Source of the DNA: a virus
Length of the DNA stretch: 64,000 nt
Virus record (IMG/VR): IMGVR_UViG_3300028844_005216
Span: 20,269 to 84,268 of that record
Strand: one strand, 5' to 3'
Under the pieces are notes generated by a model that searched no databases, was not told where the DNA came from, and was given only the letters and a program-made list of their open reading frames with translations. Positions 30,590-39,798 of the stretch are shown one piece after another (positions within the stretch are counted from its first letter, which is position 1; each line of letters opens with the position of its first letter). The translations under genes and the position numbers were made by a program.

Positions 30590-31829
30590 AATCCCAGTTT
30601 TTGATAGCAGTGAAATTCTGATGTGAAAACTCAAGACGATCAACTAATTTGATTGTCTTTCCGTCACGATCCACTGCAACAAAACCCTCGTCTCCTGTGA
30701 CTCGGTATCCTGTATTGGTCTTAACAAAGGTTCTATACTGATTTGCACCACTTCCGAGCTTTTCCACAATCACATTCTTTGCATTGACCACATGTGTCTG
30801 ATACTCTGCAAACGCAATCAACGTAGGTTTAACTTTTCGATATACTTTGAGATGCTCTTGCTTTGTTCGTTCTTTGATATCCTTTGTCTTTTGCATTTTC
30901 AGACCAGCAATATGAGTATCCCACCACTGAGTAAAATAATTATAATACTCAACGGCATGTTTGCGAGGATTAGTAATTGCCTCTCCTGCACGAACCTTCG
31001 TGTTGCAATAGGTCTTATAGGAAGACCCCACCGCAGCCGAAGGAATCTTATTCTGCATATCAATAAACAAATCTAAATCTTTTGACTTAACCTTTCGGAA
31101 TGCCTTACCAGCCCGCGAAAGATGGCGATTAAGTTCTTTGATTTCCTTGGGGGTGAATAACACATTACCCGAAAGATCGTGATAGTAGGCGTCGTCATAC
31201 CACACACTCTTTGGTTTTTTCATGCCCGCAATGTTTACACCAATAGATGCAGACATATCAGGAAGAGTATCACCAGTATATGTTGTGTGCCACACGACAC
31301 CAATCTTTGCTGCTTTAATTTGCTTGGCAAGTGCTGATGTCGTATCTACTGCATAGACGATTGTATTGGGTTGAAATGTAACGTAATCAATTCCATCAAT
31401 CGTTTCATCAGAAAGGTCACTCTTGGTGAACATCATGTCACCCTGAATGACTCCATTGATTCCCAGCTTGGGCAGTTCCTTGAGCGCAATCTTTAACTTA
31501 TCTGCAAGACCACCAGAATAACCATACTTCTTTAGATCGGCATTCGACTTGACCAGCTTGGCATTCTTGGCAAACACACCTTTGGTTCCAACAAAAAACT
31601 TCCCATCTTCTGGATCGGTTCCTGCAAAGACAGCAGGGGCTCCATCCCACTTCACATGTAGATCAACCTTCTTCGTAGACTTGCCGGAAAGCATGTCCCG
31701 AATAGAACGAAGGAAGTTGATACCAGAGCGCATACCATCAATACCATAAAAGAATACAAGATCCTCAAGATGTTCAAGGTGCAAGTTCTTGGTTGCGTCT
31801 TCTGTCAAAAATTGATTAAATGATTGCAT
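30585..31829 (-). CDS. Ligase-like covalent nucleotidyltransferase with capsid-targeting N-terminus
   Basis: 414 residues. Begins MQSFNQFLTE (LTE at 8-10), the same length and pattern as T4 MKTYQEFIAE. Motifs of DNA/RNA ligases and capping enzymes appear in order: motif I KWDG at 60-63 (nucleotidylated Lys60), FVGTKGVFAK (Ia-like), GVIQGDMMF (III-like), YVTFQPN (IIIa-like), DEGFVAV near 380-386 (IV) and IKLVDR near 393-398 (V). It would adenylylate or guanylylate itself and join nucleic-acid ends, although substrate is unknown. I recall this family as a phage DUF (DUF6267-like). Late context. Confidence 0.7.
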   Translation of the reverse strand: MQSFNQFLTEDATKNLHLEHLEDLVFFYGIDGMRSGINFLRSIRDMLSGKSTKKVDLHVKWDGAPAVFAGTDPEDGKFFVGTKGVFAKNAKLVKSNADLKKYGYSGGLADKLKIALKELPKLGINGVIQGDMMFTKSDLSDETIDGIDYVTFQPNTIVYAVDTTSALAKQIKAAKIGVVWHTTYTGDTLPDMSASIGVNIAGMKKPKSVWYDDAYYHDLSGNVLFTPKEIKELNRHLSRAGKAFRKVKSKDLDLFIDMQNKIPSAAVGSSYKTYCNTKVRAGEAITNPRKHAVEYYNYFTQWWDTHIAGLKMQKTKDIKERTKQEHLKVYRKVKPTLIAFAEYQTHVVNAKNVIVEKLGSGANQYRTFVKTNTGYRVTGDEGFVAVDRDGKTIKLVDRLEFSHQNFTAIKNWDS

Positions 31830-33178
31830 TATGCATACTCCGCAATTAGATCACCCATAAATTTCCCCTTTTCTATCAAATTACGATAGTAACCGCCACC
31901 AACAGATTCTCTTTTTACCCTCACTATAAGCAGTTGTGCGCGAGAAGTTTTTTCCACGATAATTACACTCGGAAGAGGTTCACCAGTGGTTTTATTTATT
32001 CCCTTAACATAATCAACATCAAAATCATACTCAGCTAAAACATTATTCAAACCACGAAAATTATATATTTTCGCTTCACCTTTAGCCAATTGTACAAGAG
32101 TTACATGTTCTTCGCCGAGAGTAGCAAAATCATCTATGGCGTCTCCCAGATTCTTAAACACATCAGCTCTTTGTCGTTTAGTTCTCATTCGACTTGTTAA
32201 CTCACTCGCAACGTGATCATATATGTAATTAATTGCACCAGAAGTGTCTTTTTCTTTATGCAGCTTTCTATTATACACATTCTTCTTTGATTTAATATTA
32301 ATACCAAACAACTTATCAAAAAGTTCTACATAACCATCAACCATTTTGCCTTGTGCATTTTTTTGGCGGTCAAAATTAACACCACCCTTTTGACCAAACT
32401 GTTTAACGTCATCAACCTTTAAGGACACCTTAATATCAACGTCCTGCGGTTTACCTTTATCATCTGTAATAGTAACAAAAGTATCAACCTTGGTGGTGGT
32501 CTGTCCCATTCCGGGCAAACTACCAACACCATCTGATATTATTTCTATTTGGTCATATCTTCTATTTTCATATATGATCTTTGCCCATTTTTTTACATTT
32601 ATATTATTTGCATATGCTACCGAAGATTGTGCATAACCATTTAGTGCTGCTTTGCTTTTTTTATCAATCAAAAAATTTAAATTAGCCTTTGCCAAAGATA
32701 TGTATAACTTTACATCATCCTTTAATGAAATACCTTCATTATCGGCTTTTACATTTTTCTCAACTTTGGCACCACCTTTTACTGTTTCGGTTTTTCTTAT
32801 ACCATTCAAAACTTTAAATACATCAGTCACCTTAACATCTGTATTTCTATTTGTGAATCGACAAAAAATCGCAGCAGCAAACACACCCTCGGCAGTGTCC
32901 CCCATATTTGCAGTAACTTTTGGTTTGCGTATTTGACCGAATGTATATACCTTTCCATCATCACCCAAAAAGGTCAAATTCACGGCTTCTCTATTTTGTC
33001 CAGAATTTACTAATTTCAAAAACTTATCTAATGCTTTTTTGTCTTTTGATCCAACCATCTTCGTGGAACTAACCTTAAATTTTCCAGCAGCAAACATATC
33101 TGCAACAGATGGTGCATATTTTTCGATCTTTAATCCAGTAGTACCAGATAGTGGTTGAGTTGATTGAGTAATTTCCAC
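31829..33178 (-). CDS. Phage late protein, possible PD-(D/E)XK-like nuclease
   Basis: 449 residues. Opens with a low-complexity MEITQSTQPLSGTTGLKIEK; EGVFAAAIFCRF is a conserved-looking helix. TTTKVDTFVTITDD followed about 7 residues later by DVDIKVSLKVDDVKQFGQ resembles the D...(D/E)xK strand pair of restriction-like nucleases, which often show this SLKxxxxxQFGQ ending. No other domain recognised. It is directly behind a perfect late promoter, and the ligase-like gene follows with a one-base overlap, so the two proteins may be made and work together. Confidence 0.5.
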   Translation of the reverse strand: MEITQSTQPLSGTTGLKIEKYAPSVADMFAAGKFKVSSTKMVGSKDKKALDKFLKLVNSGQNREAVNLTFLGDDGKVYTFGQIRKPKVTANMGDTAEGVFAAAIFCRFTNRNTDVKVTDVFKVLNGIRKTETVKGGAKVEKNVKADNEGISLKDDVKLYISLAKANLNFLIDKKSKAALNGYAQSSVAYANNINVKKWAKIIYENRRYDQIEIISDGVGSLPGMGQTTTKVDTFVTITDDKGKPQDVDIKVSLKVDDVKQFGQKGGVNFDRQKNAQGKMVDGYVELFDKLFGINIKSKKNVYNRKLHKEKDTSGAINYIYDHVASELTSRMRTKRQRADVFKNLGDAIDDFATLGEEHVTLVQLAKGEAKIYNFRGLNNVLAEYDFDVDYVKGINKTTGEPLPSVIIVEKTSRAQLLIVRVKRESVGGGYYRNLIEKGKFMGDLIAEYA

Positions 33179-33206
33179 AGATAATCCCCTTAAAACAATA
33201 CAATAT

Positions 33207-33214
33207 TATTTATA
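33207..33214 (-). promoter_or_regulatory. T4-type late promoter TATAAATA
   Basis: Exact TATAAATA on the minus strand, 29 nt before the start at 33178. In T4 this box is read by gp55-containing RNA polymerase with gp33 and gp45. It should drive the nuclease-like and ligase-like genes. Confidence 0.75.
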
Positions 33215-33287
33215 AGAGGCAAGGGTTTCCTGCGCCATCCTGATCTGCAAGCGTCTCCAGTATCTTTTCTTTTTCCATAACAAAATA

Positions 33288-33329
33288 CAAAAACCCAGAA
33301 TTTGGGTCATATAACCTAAACTCTGGGTT
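33288..33329 (-). terminator. Probable intrinsic terminator
   Basis: Coding strand AACCCAG (33329-33323) pairs with CTGGGTT (33298-33292) followed by TTTGTATTTT; an overlapping shorter hairpin ACCCAAATTCTGGGT is also possible. It follows the 59-residue membrane protein. Between it and 33179 lies a 22-codon ORF without support and the late promoter; nothing else was seen in the 33179-33351 stretch. Confidence 0.6.
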
Positions 33330-33351
33330 AATGTAAACACTTCCCAAACAA

Positions 33352-33531
33352 TTAGGCATCAGGGTCGTTCGACGCCCGACCTAAATTGCCACCAAGCATG
33401 TTGATCAGATTTAAAATAAAATCAACCGCTTTGTTATCACTCTCGTTCGGCGTCAACGTCGCAACAACCGCAGCAACTCCAACAATATGAACGAGAATAT
33501 CCACAATACTAACCATAAATTCCGTAGTCAT
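33352..33531 (-). CDS. Small holin-like membrane protein (59 aa)
   Basis: ATG 33531 preceded by AAGGAGAA. Sequence MTTEFMVSIVDILVHIVGV, then AAVVATLTPNESDN, then AVDFILNLINMLGGNLGRA. One strong TM helix, a TPxxxD turn and an amphipathic second helix ending in Asn-x-Gly-x-Ala. This pattern is common in small phage holin-like proteins whose middle reads ALTPTPxDD. A late-type ACTAAATA box lies about 41 nt upstream, fitting lysis timing. Confidence 0.65.
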   Translation of the reverse strand: MTTEFMVSIVDILVHIVGVAAVVATLTPNESDNKAVDFILNLINMLGGNLGRASNDPDA

Positions 33532-33571
33532 AATTCATTCTCCTTTTTATGTTTATCACAACTGACATATG

Positions 33572-33579
33572 TATTTAGT
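33572..33579 (-). promoter_or_regulatory. Late-type promoter box ACTAAATA
   Basis: Minus-strand ACTAAATACAT overlapping the gp41 stop codon (TAA at 33577-33575), about 41 nt before the holin-like start. It would let a lysis gene be expressed late from within the early replication operon. Confidence 0.4.
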
Positions 33580-34972
33580 CCACAATGAAATCCGAAAACT
33601 TGCTCACACCCTTGGGGGCAGTTGAGTTATTCTTATTAGAAGACAAGCTGCTATCCTGCATAAGATCACTCTGAGCATCATCTTCACAATCAAACAATCG
33701 CATTTTATTACGATCAACTCCAATCACAAACCTGCGTTTAGAAGTCATATCAGAATACCGATTTTTTAATTGCTTAATCATAATCTGGTTCATCTCATCC
33801 AATTCATCTGTACGAATCAACGCCAGAAAAAGATCAGCCGTCGCAGGAAGTCCAAAACTCTCTGCAACATCTTCCATCGAAACATCACTACTAGATGATC
33901 CAGAACGATTAATCTGAGTCGCAGTAACAATGGGAACAGCGAGTTCAACAGCCAGTCCACGAAGCTCTTCTGCGATACTTTTAATTTTCTCATAACTATT
34001 TACGTTTGCTCCTCTGTAAACCATCGACTGACAAAGATTGATGTAGTCAATGAAAACAAGATCAGGAACAAAATTTTTCTTCATGGCAAGTTCTTTTGCA
34101 AGATGCCGAAAATGACCTGCTCCAGCTTGAACTGTTGGATATTCCTTTACAATAAGTTTGCCCGTAGTCTTTTGTCGCAGATCACTGATCTTGTTGTCAT
34201 AAATTGATTTGGCAAGACCCTTTAAGTCTGACATCGAAACATTCATCAGGTTCGCATCTATTCTTTCAGAGATTTTTTCTTCTGCCATTTCAAGAGTAAT
34301 GTACAAAACATTGTATCCACTGGACATTGCACTTGCAGCCATATGACACATTGCCAAAGTTTTACCAGCACCCGGAGATGCCATCAAAACGTTTAACGTC
34401 TTTTTAATCAACCCGCCTTCAGTAATCTCGTTAAAAAGAGAAATATCAAAGGGAATGTGTTCTTCCTTTCTGTTATAAAAGGCAAATCGTTCAGCAGAAT
34501 CCTCAATGTAGTCATGACCAATATGAGAGTCAAACGAAACGGAAAGAGCCTCTGTCAAAAGAGTTGGAATAGCACCTTTGTCCTTTTTAGTATTTCCATC
34601 AAGAATCTGAATAGACTCCATGATTGAATTATAGATTGCCTTGTCTTGACAAAACTTTTCGGTCGTATCAATCAACCACTGCTCTTCGTTATTAGGATCA
34701 GACTTCTCAATCTCATCAATAGTTTCAATAACAGATTCATAATCTTGCCCGTTTCCGCCTCCGACATTGGCGTCGTCGATCTCTACACGCAAAGATTCTA
34801 CGGAAGGATTGGTATTATACTTGTTGACATACTTAACAATAGCATCGAAAATAATCCGATCCGCATTATCATGAAAATACTCACTCTTCAGAAACGGAAC
34901 TGCGCTTTTCATGAAGGACTGGTCCTTCATGAGACTCGTCAGTATTATCAATTCCGTCTTCCGTGTTGCCAT
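33575..34972 (-). CDS. 41: T4 gp41-like replicative DNA helicase (DnaB family)
   Basis: 465 residues (T4: 475). Hexameric 5'-3' helicase working with primase gp61. N-terminal helical domain, linker, then a RecA-like motor: Walker A SPGAGKT (about residues 196-202), LYITLEMAEEKISERIDANL, Walker B LVFIDYINL, and TATQINRSG with the arginine-finger region near EDVAESFGLPATADL. The start overlaps the preceding gene by 92 nt. Confidence 0.92.
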   Translation of the reverse strand: MATRKTELIILTSLMKDQSFMKSAVPFLKSEYFHDNADRIIFDAIVKYVNKYNTNPSVESLRVEIDDANVGGGNGQDYESVIETIDEIEKSDPNNEEQWLIDTTEKFCQDKAIYNSIMESIQILDGNTKKDKGAIPTLLTEALSVSFDSHIGHDYIEDSAERFAFYNRKEEHIPFDISLFNEITEGGLIKKTLNVLMASPGAGKTLAMCHMAASAMSSGYNVLYITLEMAEEKISERIDANLMNVSMSDLKGLAKSIYDNKISDLRQKTTGKLIVKEYPTVQAGAGHFRHLAKELAMKKNFVPDLVFIDYINLCQSMVYRGANVNSYEKIKSIAEELRGLAVELAVPIVTATQINRSGSSSSDVSMEDVAESFGLPATADLFLALIRTDELDEMNQIMIKQLKNRYSDMTSKRRFVIGVDRNKMRLFDCEDDAQSDLMQDSSLSSNKNNSTAPKGVSKFSDFIVD

Positions 34973-35294
34973 GTCGATTTCTCACTTCCTTATCCGCTTC
35001 GTCTTGGACCATATCTACCAAAACATTTAAGAGCAATTGATCAAAACTATCCTTCATATCTTCGGGGTAGTCCACATCTCGAATTTCCTCTGGGATATGA
35101 AGAACCTCAAACTGATACTCCACCTTCAAATTCTCATCAAGCTCACTGGGCTTACCAAAGCGAAAATCGCCATACTTATACACCAATCCCGAAAATGGAC
35201 CCGTTGTCAATTCAACCGCACCCTCACTATTATTTTCTGGATTGGAAACTAAACGATAGTAGTCCTTAATATTATTTTCACTCGTCTCCCACAT
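34881..35294 (-). CDS. Conserved protein between uvsX and 41
   Basis: 137 residues from ATG 35294, with GGAGG 6 nt upstream. DYYRLVSNPENNSEGAVELT, GPFSGLVYKYGDFRFG and FEVLHIPEEIRDVDYPED form a small beta-rich fold I recognise as a conserved protein at this position in marine T4-like phages. The acidic C-terminus overlaps gene 41 by 92 nt in another frame. Function unknown; replication or recombination accessory by position. Confidence 0.7.
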   Translation of the reverse strand: MWETSENNIKDYYRLVSNPENNSEGAVELTTGPFSGLVYKYGDFRFGKPSELDENLKVEYQFEVLHIPEEIRDVDYPEDMKDSFDQLLLNVLVDMVQDEADKEVRNRHGNTEDGIDNTDESHEGPVLHEKRSSVSEE

Positions 35295-36333
35295 CACTCA
35301 CCTCCTCAATATCTTCACTCATTGTAGCCTGCGTGGTTCCATATTTAAACTCGACCCCACATGCCTTATCAATCTTATCTAAAATATCTTTTGTAAAAAT
35401 CTTCTCTGCGTTTTTTATAATGTGGCTTGCATAGTGTTTGTTTCCATCCGGCAACTCAATCTTATTAGAAACCTTCTTGAAAATTTCATGAGCCACAGCA
35501 AGTTCAATTAAACCATAATACCTATCCAGTCCTGTATCATAACGAAGAAGAACATCAACCATCTTGTTCTCTACCGTTAAACGAGACTTGTAGTTTCTAC
35601 AATGAATAACATTACCAACAACATCTGTCCCAACCTTTTCCTTTCGCTTAGTAAGAAATATAATATTATCAGCAGAATACTTCAAGCCACTACCACCAGC
35701 AAGTTCCTTTGTTGGATACAGACTCCCGATGCTGTCGTATGTATGATTAGTGACAACCATTGGGATTCCCAGCTTACCTAACTGAATCGTCAACACACGA
35801 AACGCACCCTTAATCATAGGAGCGCGAGTCATGTCTCTCTTTTCAGAACCAGACTCAACATCAGCAACTTCCTTGCTTGTTGACAACTGACCCAGACTAT
35901 CCAAGCAAAATAGAAGAGGGTGACGACTACTTTCGGGTGTCTCCTGAACTCTCTTCAGAATATTCATTGCCTGTGTACGAAACTCTTCAACAGTAGACAC
36001 CGGAAGCATTGTTACTCGCTGGCTATCAATGCCACGTTCATCAAACATATCATGCGTAATGGCAGATTCACTTTCAAAGAAAATAACTCCACCGTCTTTG
36101 TGATCATTAAGAAATTGGCGAATCATTCCCATCAAAAAGAATGTCTTGCCCGTTGCAGACTCACCAGCAAGGGCAGTAATCTTATTCCCCGGAAGACCTT
36201 TGTAAATCGAACCCGAAATAAGACCATTCAAAATATAAGAACCCGTATCAGTATATGATGTTACATCTGCATACTGATCAACAAAGGGATTCACCTTACT
36301 CAAATCACCAAGAAAATCAAATGTTCCGCTCAT
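35278..36333 (-). CDS. uvsX: UvsX, RecA-like recombinase
   Basis: 351 residues (T4: 391). Strand-exchange protein for recombination-dependent replication. Walker A GESATGKT at 57-64, GGVIFFESESAITHDM (Walker B region with catalytic Glu), HPLLFCLDSLGQL, VVTNHTYDS and the loop GGSGLKYSADNI. Acidic C-terminus. Followed by genes for the conserved protein and helicase, as in marine T4-like phages. Confidence 0.93.
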   Translation of the reverse strand: MSGTFDFLGDLSKVNPFVDQYADVTSYTDTGSYILNGLISGSIYKGLPGNKITALAGESATGKTFFLMGMIRQFLNDHKDGGVIFFESESAITHDMFDERGIDSQRVTMLPVSTVEEFRTQAMNILKRVQETPESSRHPLLFCLDSLGQLSTSKEVADVESGSEKRDMTRAPMIKGAFRVLTIQLGKLGIPMVVTNHTYDSIGSLYPTKELAGGSGLKYSADNIIFLTKRKEKVGTDVVGNVIHCRNYKSRLTVENKMVDVLLRYDTGLDRYYGLIELAVAHEIFKKVSNKIELPDGNKHYASHIIKNAEKIFTKDILDKIDKACGVEFKYGTTQATMSEDIEEVSDVGDE

Positions 36334-36590
36334 AATCCACCTTCTCCAAAACCACCTTGTTCATTTTCAAAGTGTTCAATAAGATCTTCATAACCACCAA
36401 TCAAAACAGAGTCCCTAAAAATTTTAGGGACGGTTAACTTTGCATTATGTTGTTCAGTTATATGTTGAAATTCTTCTTTAGAAAGATCCTCTGGGATATT
36501 TCTCTCATTGTATGAGAGATTCCTCTTTTTGAATTCCTTCTTTGCCAGAACACACCACTTACAATTATCTTTCGTAATAATTGTGTACAT
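36330..36590 (-). CDS. Glutaredoxin
   Basis: 86 residues. Active-site CKWC at 10-13, LTVPKIF with the cis-Pro TVP motif, and IGGYEDL for glutathione binding. A thioredoxin-fold disulfide reductase in the cytoplasm; may reduce a phage enzyme, although the class II RNR here is far from it. ATGA overlap with uvsX. Confidence 0.9.
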   Translation of the reverse strand: MYTIITKDNCKWCVLAKKEFKKRNLSYNERNIPEDLSKEEFQHITEQHNAKLTVPKIFRDSVLIGGYEDLIEHFENEQGGFGEGGL

Positions 36591-37210
36591 CAGTAAAGAT
36601 CCTTAACCTGATCACAAATACCAAACTTCTTTGCTTCTGAAGCACCAAGCCAAACATCATGAGCTGGAAGCAATACCTCCCTAATCTTCTTTTCGGTCAT
36701 TCCCGTACATTTCTTATAATGAGTAAGAATCATTTTTGCAGTCAGATCAAATGCTTTCTTTGCAGTCAAAAGCTCATGCTCCTTACCCCATTTACCCCAT
36801 GAGTATTGATGAGATAGAATGGCAGTGTTTGGAGTCAATGTTCGATGACCCGTTGCTCCTGCCATAAAGATCATCAAAGCTGCACTAGACACCTCACCCA
36901 AACCAATTGTATGAACAGGAATACCAGAACCTCGCATAGTATCAATAAGCGCGAATGCATCTGTGACACTACCACCACCCGAATTTACAATGAGTGTAAG
37001 ATTTTCTGGCTGAGATGGGGAAAGGTTATTTCTCAGTATCCACTCAATCACTGGTCGAACCGAATCGTTCTTAATATCATCCATCAACATGTATACGCCA
37101 GCCTTGTCCAATCCATCACCATCTCCACCAAACAAAGCACCGAGAACATCTGTTGTCGCATTGTTAGTTAACTCCAAAGCATCTTGATTTTCATCATTTA
37201 CATTTTCCAT
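36590..37210 (-). CDS. ClpP-like serine protease
   Basis: 206 residues from ATG 37210. Crotonase/ClpP fold with all three catalytic positions: nucleophile Ser in GEVSSAALMIFMAG, His in ILSHQYSWG, and Asp in HDVWLGASEAKKFGICD. NSGGGSVTDAFALIDTM is the typical substrate-groove motif. Could replace or modify host Clp proteolysis or process a phage protein. Sits between polymerase and glutaredoxin genes. Confidence 0.85.
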   Translation of the reverse strand: MENVNDENQDALELTNNATTDVLGALFGGDGDGLDKAGVYMLMDDIKNDSVRPVIEWILRNNLSPSQPENLTLIVNSGGGSVTDAFALIDTMRGSGIPVHTIGLGEVSSAALMIFMAGATGHRTLTPNTAILSHQYSWGKWGKEHELLTAKKAFDLTAKMILTHYKKCTGMTEKKIREVLLPAHDVWLGASEAKKFGICDQVKDLY

Positions 37211-37212
37211 AT

Positions 37213-39789
37213 TCATTTAAAAAACCTCTCTAGTGTATTAGATTTTTCAGATTTCCATCCTATGCAATCCAACAACACTTTAACTGGGTCAAGAAATGCC
37301 TTGACAAATTGTATATCATAATCGACATATTGCTGCAAACCAAACTCGTTGGGCAAATTATTCTGAATTGAAATCACAGACTCGCCGCAAGGATTGGGTT
37401 TTTTCAGATACAAAAACTTAATTTTATCACCATTTCCAATAAGCTGATACGCCAAATTCAAATCATGACTTTTAATTAGCCGATTGTAAATAATAGACCC
37501 CTTCACATGAATCGGAGTACCCTTTATGTATGCGTCATTATCTTCATACTTATTGATACCATTCACTCCACGCGGAAAGGCAATGTCCTCAACTGGAAGT
37601 GAATAAAACTCAGACTTGAATGACTCAATAAACCTTTGGGCATCCTCCTCTTTACCGTTCATGATGATATCCAAAGCATCCTTAATCTTCTGCCTACAAA
37701 CTTCTGGAGTAGAAGACTTGACTGCCTCAAGACCCATAACCTTTAATTTGGGTTCACTATAACTTACCCCCTCGTTATTATAGACACTAAGAACATATCG
37801 TTTCTTGGCTGTCCACAAACCCTTGGATGCAATGGCTTCTCGTTTCATCACCATCTTCTGATCATATGCATTCATATAATCGGCAAGCTCATCATAGCAC
37901 TCATCAATATAAGGCTCTAGCTTTTCCGAACAAACCTTGTCAAGAAAATCCACCACCTTTTCTGTTTTAACTTCTCCAACTCCAGCTCCAAAAGCCAAAC
38001 TAACAAGTGAATCAAGAGTAAGATATATGCTGTCGGTATCAGAAGCCACCACAAAATCTTCATCGGTCGTCCCCAAGAGAGTATTCAAATATTTATTAAT
38101 TTTACTCTCTATCCAACGAATTGAAAGCTGACCGGCTTTGGTCACAGCTTCCGCGATACGAAGATCATAGAATCTAAAGTATTGATTTCCCAAGGCACCA
38201 TACGCACTATTCAACTGAACCTTACGGGCAAGCTGATCGTTATTATGCTCAGAAATCAAATTCAGATAATATTGCTTTTCCTTTCCAGTTGAATTTTCTG
38301 CCAACTTCTGACATTCGATCATCTTCCTCTTTGATGTTGATCTACTATTATATAGATCCTCTAGAATCTCAGGAAGAAACCCACGAGAGTCTCGCTTAAA
38401 AAACATAATGTTTGGAGTCACCGTAAGATCATCCCGCTTTAAAAGTGAAGTGTCGAACTCCTTTTCAATAATTTTATCATAACTGCTAATGGTGTCCCAA
38501 GGACCACGTTTCAATGAAGCGACAAGATCATCATTTGCCATATCCTCTGGAACCAATTTCTCTGGGCTAAGATTATATTGCATCATCAAATGAGGGTAAA
38601 GTGAATTTAGATCAAAAGACACCACCCAGTTATGGGCTCCAACTTGAGGCTCCTTAACATAGGCACCCTCAAACTGAACAGTCTTTGTTGAATCTTTTCG
38701 CGAAGGGAACACCCTTTTGGTTTTATTGAGATGATGATAACAAAGATTCTCCCACATTCTCACTTGAGAGAACACATCATCATAATTGACTTTTGCAGAA
38801 TAGGACAAAGCAACTGCCAATTCAATCAGCTTCATCTTATCCTCTAAACGAGCAACAAGCTCAACATCCTTCACATTATATTCAATAAACTTATGATAAT
38901 CCTTCTTATATAATGTATGCAAGCTGCCAAACTCGGAATAAGAAAGTTTTTTCTCTCCCAACTCAACGTTCGCAATATAGTCTAAACGATAACTCTCTCG
39001 ATTAACATATGTAAACTTTTTATAAAGCTCAAGGTAATCAAGAACACAAACCCCAGTCAAGAAGATATTAGTTTGGTCTTTACCATAAACACCCCTGAAT
39101 GTTCTGGTGGTAGAATATTTCCAAGGAGAAAGCATTCGCGCCTTCTTCTCATCCCACAACCGAGTGAGACGATTGTAAAGATATGGAATATCAAAACCAT
39201 TTACGTTCCACCCAGTGATAATATCAGGAGAATACTCATTCCAAGTATGAAGGAAACTTTCCAAAAGATCACGCTCGTCATGACAGGAAACATAGATAAT
39301 GTCTCTAGCCGAGAGAGTTTCTTTGATTGGACACCCTTCAGGTTCCCCAAATCCGAATACATAAAACGCATCATTGAACTTAACTGAAATTGAAATAACA
39401 GGTTTTGCTGCGGATTCTGGGAAAGGGAACCCATCATCCGACTCGACCTCAATATCAATATTAGCAATCATAATCTTTTTGAAATCGTATTCAATCTTTT
39501 CAGGATATGTGTCGCCAACGAAAGTAGTATCAAACCGATCATAGCCGTAATAAGAAAAGTTAGATACGTCTTTGTATCCTTCAATAAAATTTCGAGCTTC
39601 AGCCATAGTATCAAAGTTTATAGGTGAAACGGGTATACCATCAATGGTAGTGTACTCCGTAATTTCCTTTGAAGGAGTAAATAGTGTTGGACTGTATCGA
39701 ACCTTCTTAGAGAATCGTTCTCCTAGATCATCCACGCCACGAAGGAAAATATGATTTCCAACAGCTCTTACGTTTGTATAAAATGCCAT
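37213..39789 (-). CDS. 43: T4 gp43-like family B DNA polymerase
   Basis: 858 residues (T4: 898). 3'-5' exonuclease motifs ANIDIEVES (Exo I) and ITGWNVNGFDIPYLYNR (Exo II); polymerase motifs SFDLNSLYPHLMMQYN (motif A), KVQLNSAYGALGNQYFRF (motif B) and SDTDSIY (motif C). C-terminal end ERFFK is the expected clamp-binding tail. The replicative polymerase. Confidence 0.97.
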   Translation of the reverse strand: MAFYTNVRAVGNHIFLRGVDDLGERFSKKVRYSPTLFTPSKEITEYTTIDGIPVSPINFDTMAEARNFIEGYKDVSNFSYYGYDRFDTTFVGDTYPEKIEYDFKKIMIANIDIEVESDDGFPFPESAAKPVISISVKFNDAFYVFGFGEPEGCPIKETLSARDIIYVSCHDERDLLESFLHTWNEYSPDIITGWNVNGFDIPYLYNRLTRLWDEKKARMLSPWKYSTTRTFRGVYGKDQTNIFLTGVCVLDYLELYKKFTYVNRESYRLDYIANVELGEKKLSYSEFGSLHTLYKKDYHKFIEYNVKDVELVARLEDKMKLIELAVALSYSAKVNYDDVFSQVRMWENLCYHHLNKTKRVFPSRKDSTKTVQFEGAYVKEPQVGAHNWVVSFDLNSLYPHLMMQYNLSPEKLVPEDMANDDLVASLKRGPWDTISSYDKIIEKEFDTSLLKRDDLTVTPNIMFFKRDSRGFLPEILEDLYNSRSTSKRKMIECQKLAENSTGKEKQYYLNLISEHNNDQLARKVQLNSAYGALGNQYFRFYDLRIAEAVTKAGQLSIRWIESKINKYLNTLLGTTDEDFVVASDTDSIYLTLDSLVSLAFGAGVGEVKTEKVVDFLDKVCSEKLEPYIDECYDELADYMNAYDQKMVMKREAIASKGLWTAKKRYVLSVYNNEGVSYSEPKLKVMGLEAVKSSTPEVCRQKIKDALDIIMNGKEEDAQRFIESFKSEFYSLPVEDIAFPRGVNGINKYEDNDAYIKGTPIHVKGSIIYNRLIKSHDLNLAYQLIGNGDKIKFLYLKKPNPCGESVISIQNNLPNEFGLQQYVDYDIQFVKAFLDPVKVLLDCIGWKSEKSNTLERFFK

Positions 39790-39798
39790 AATATAATC

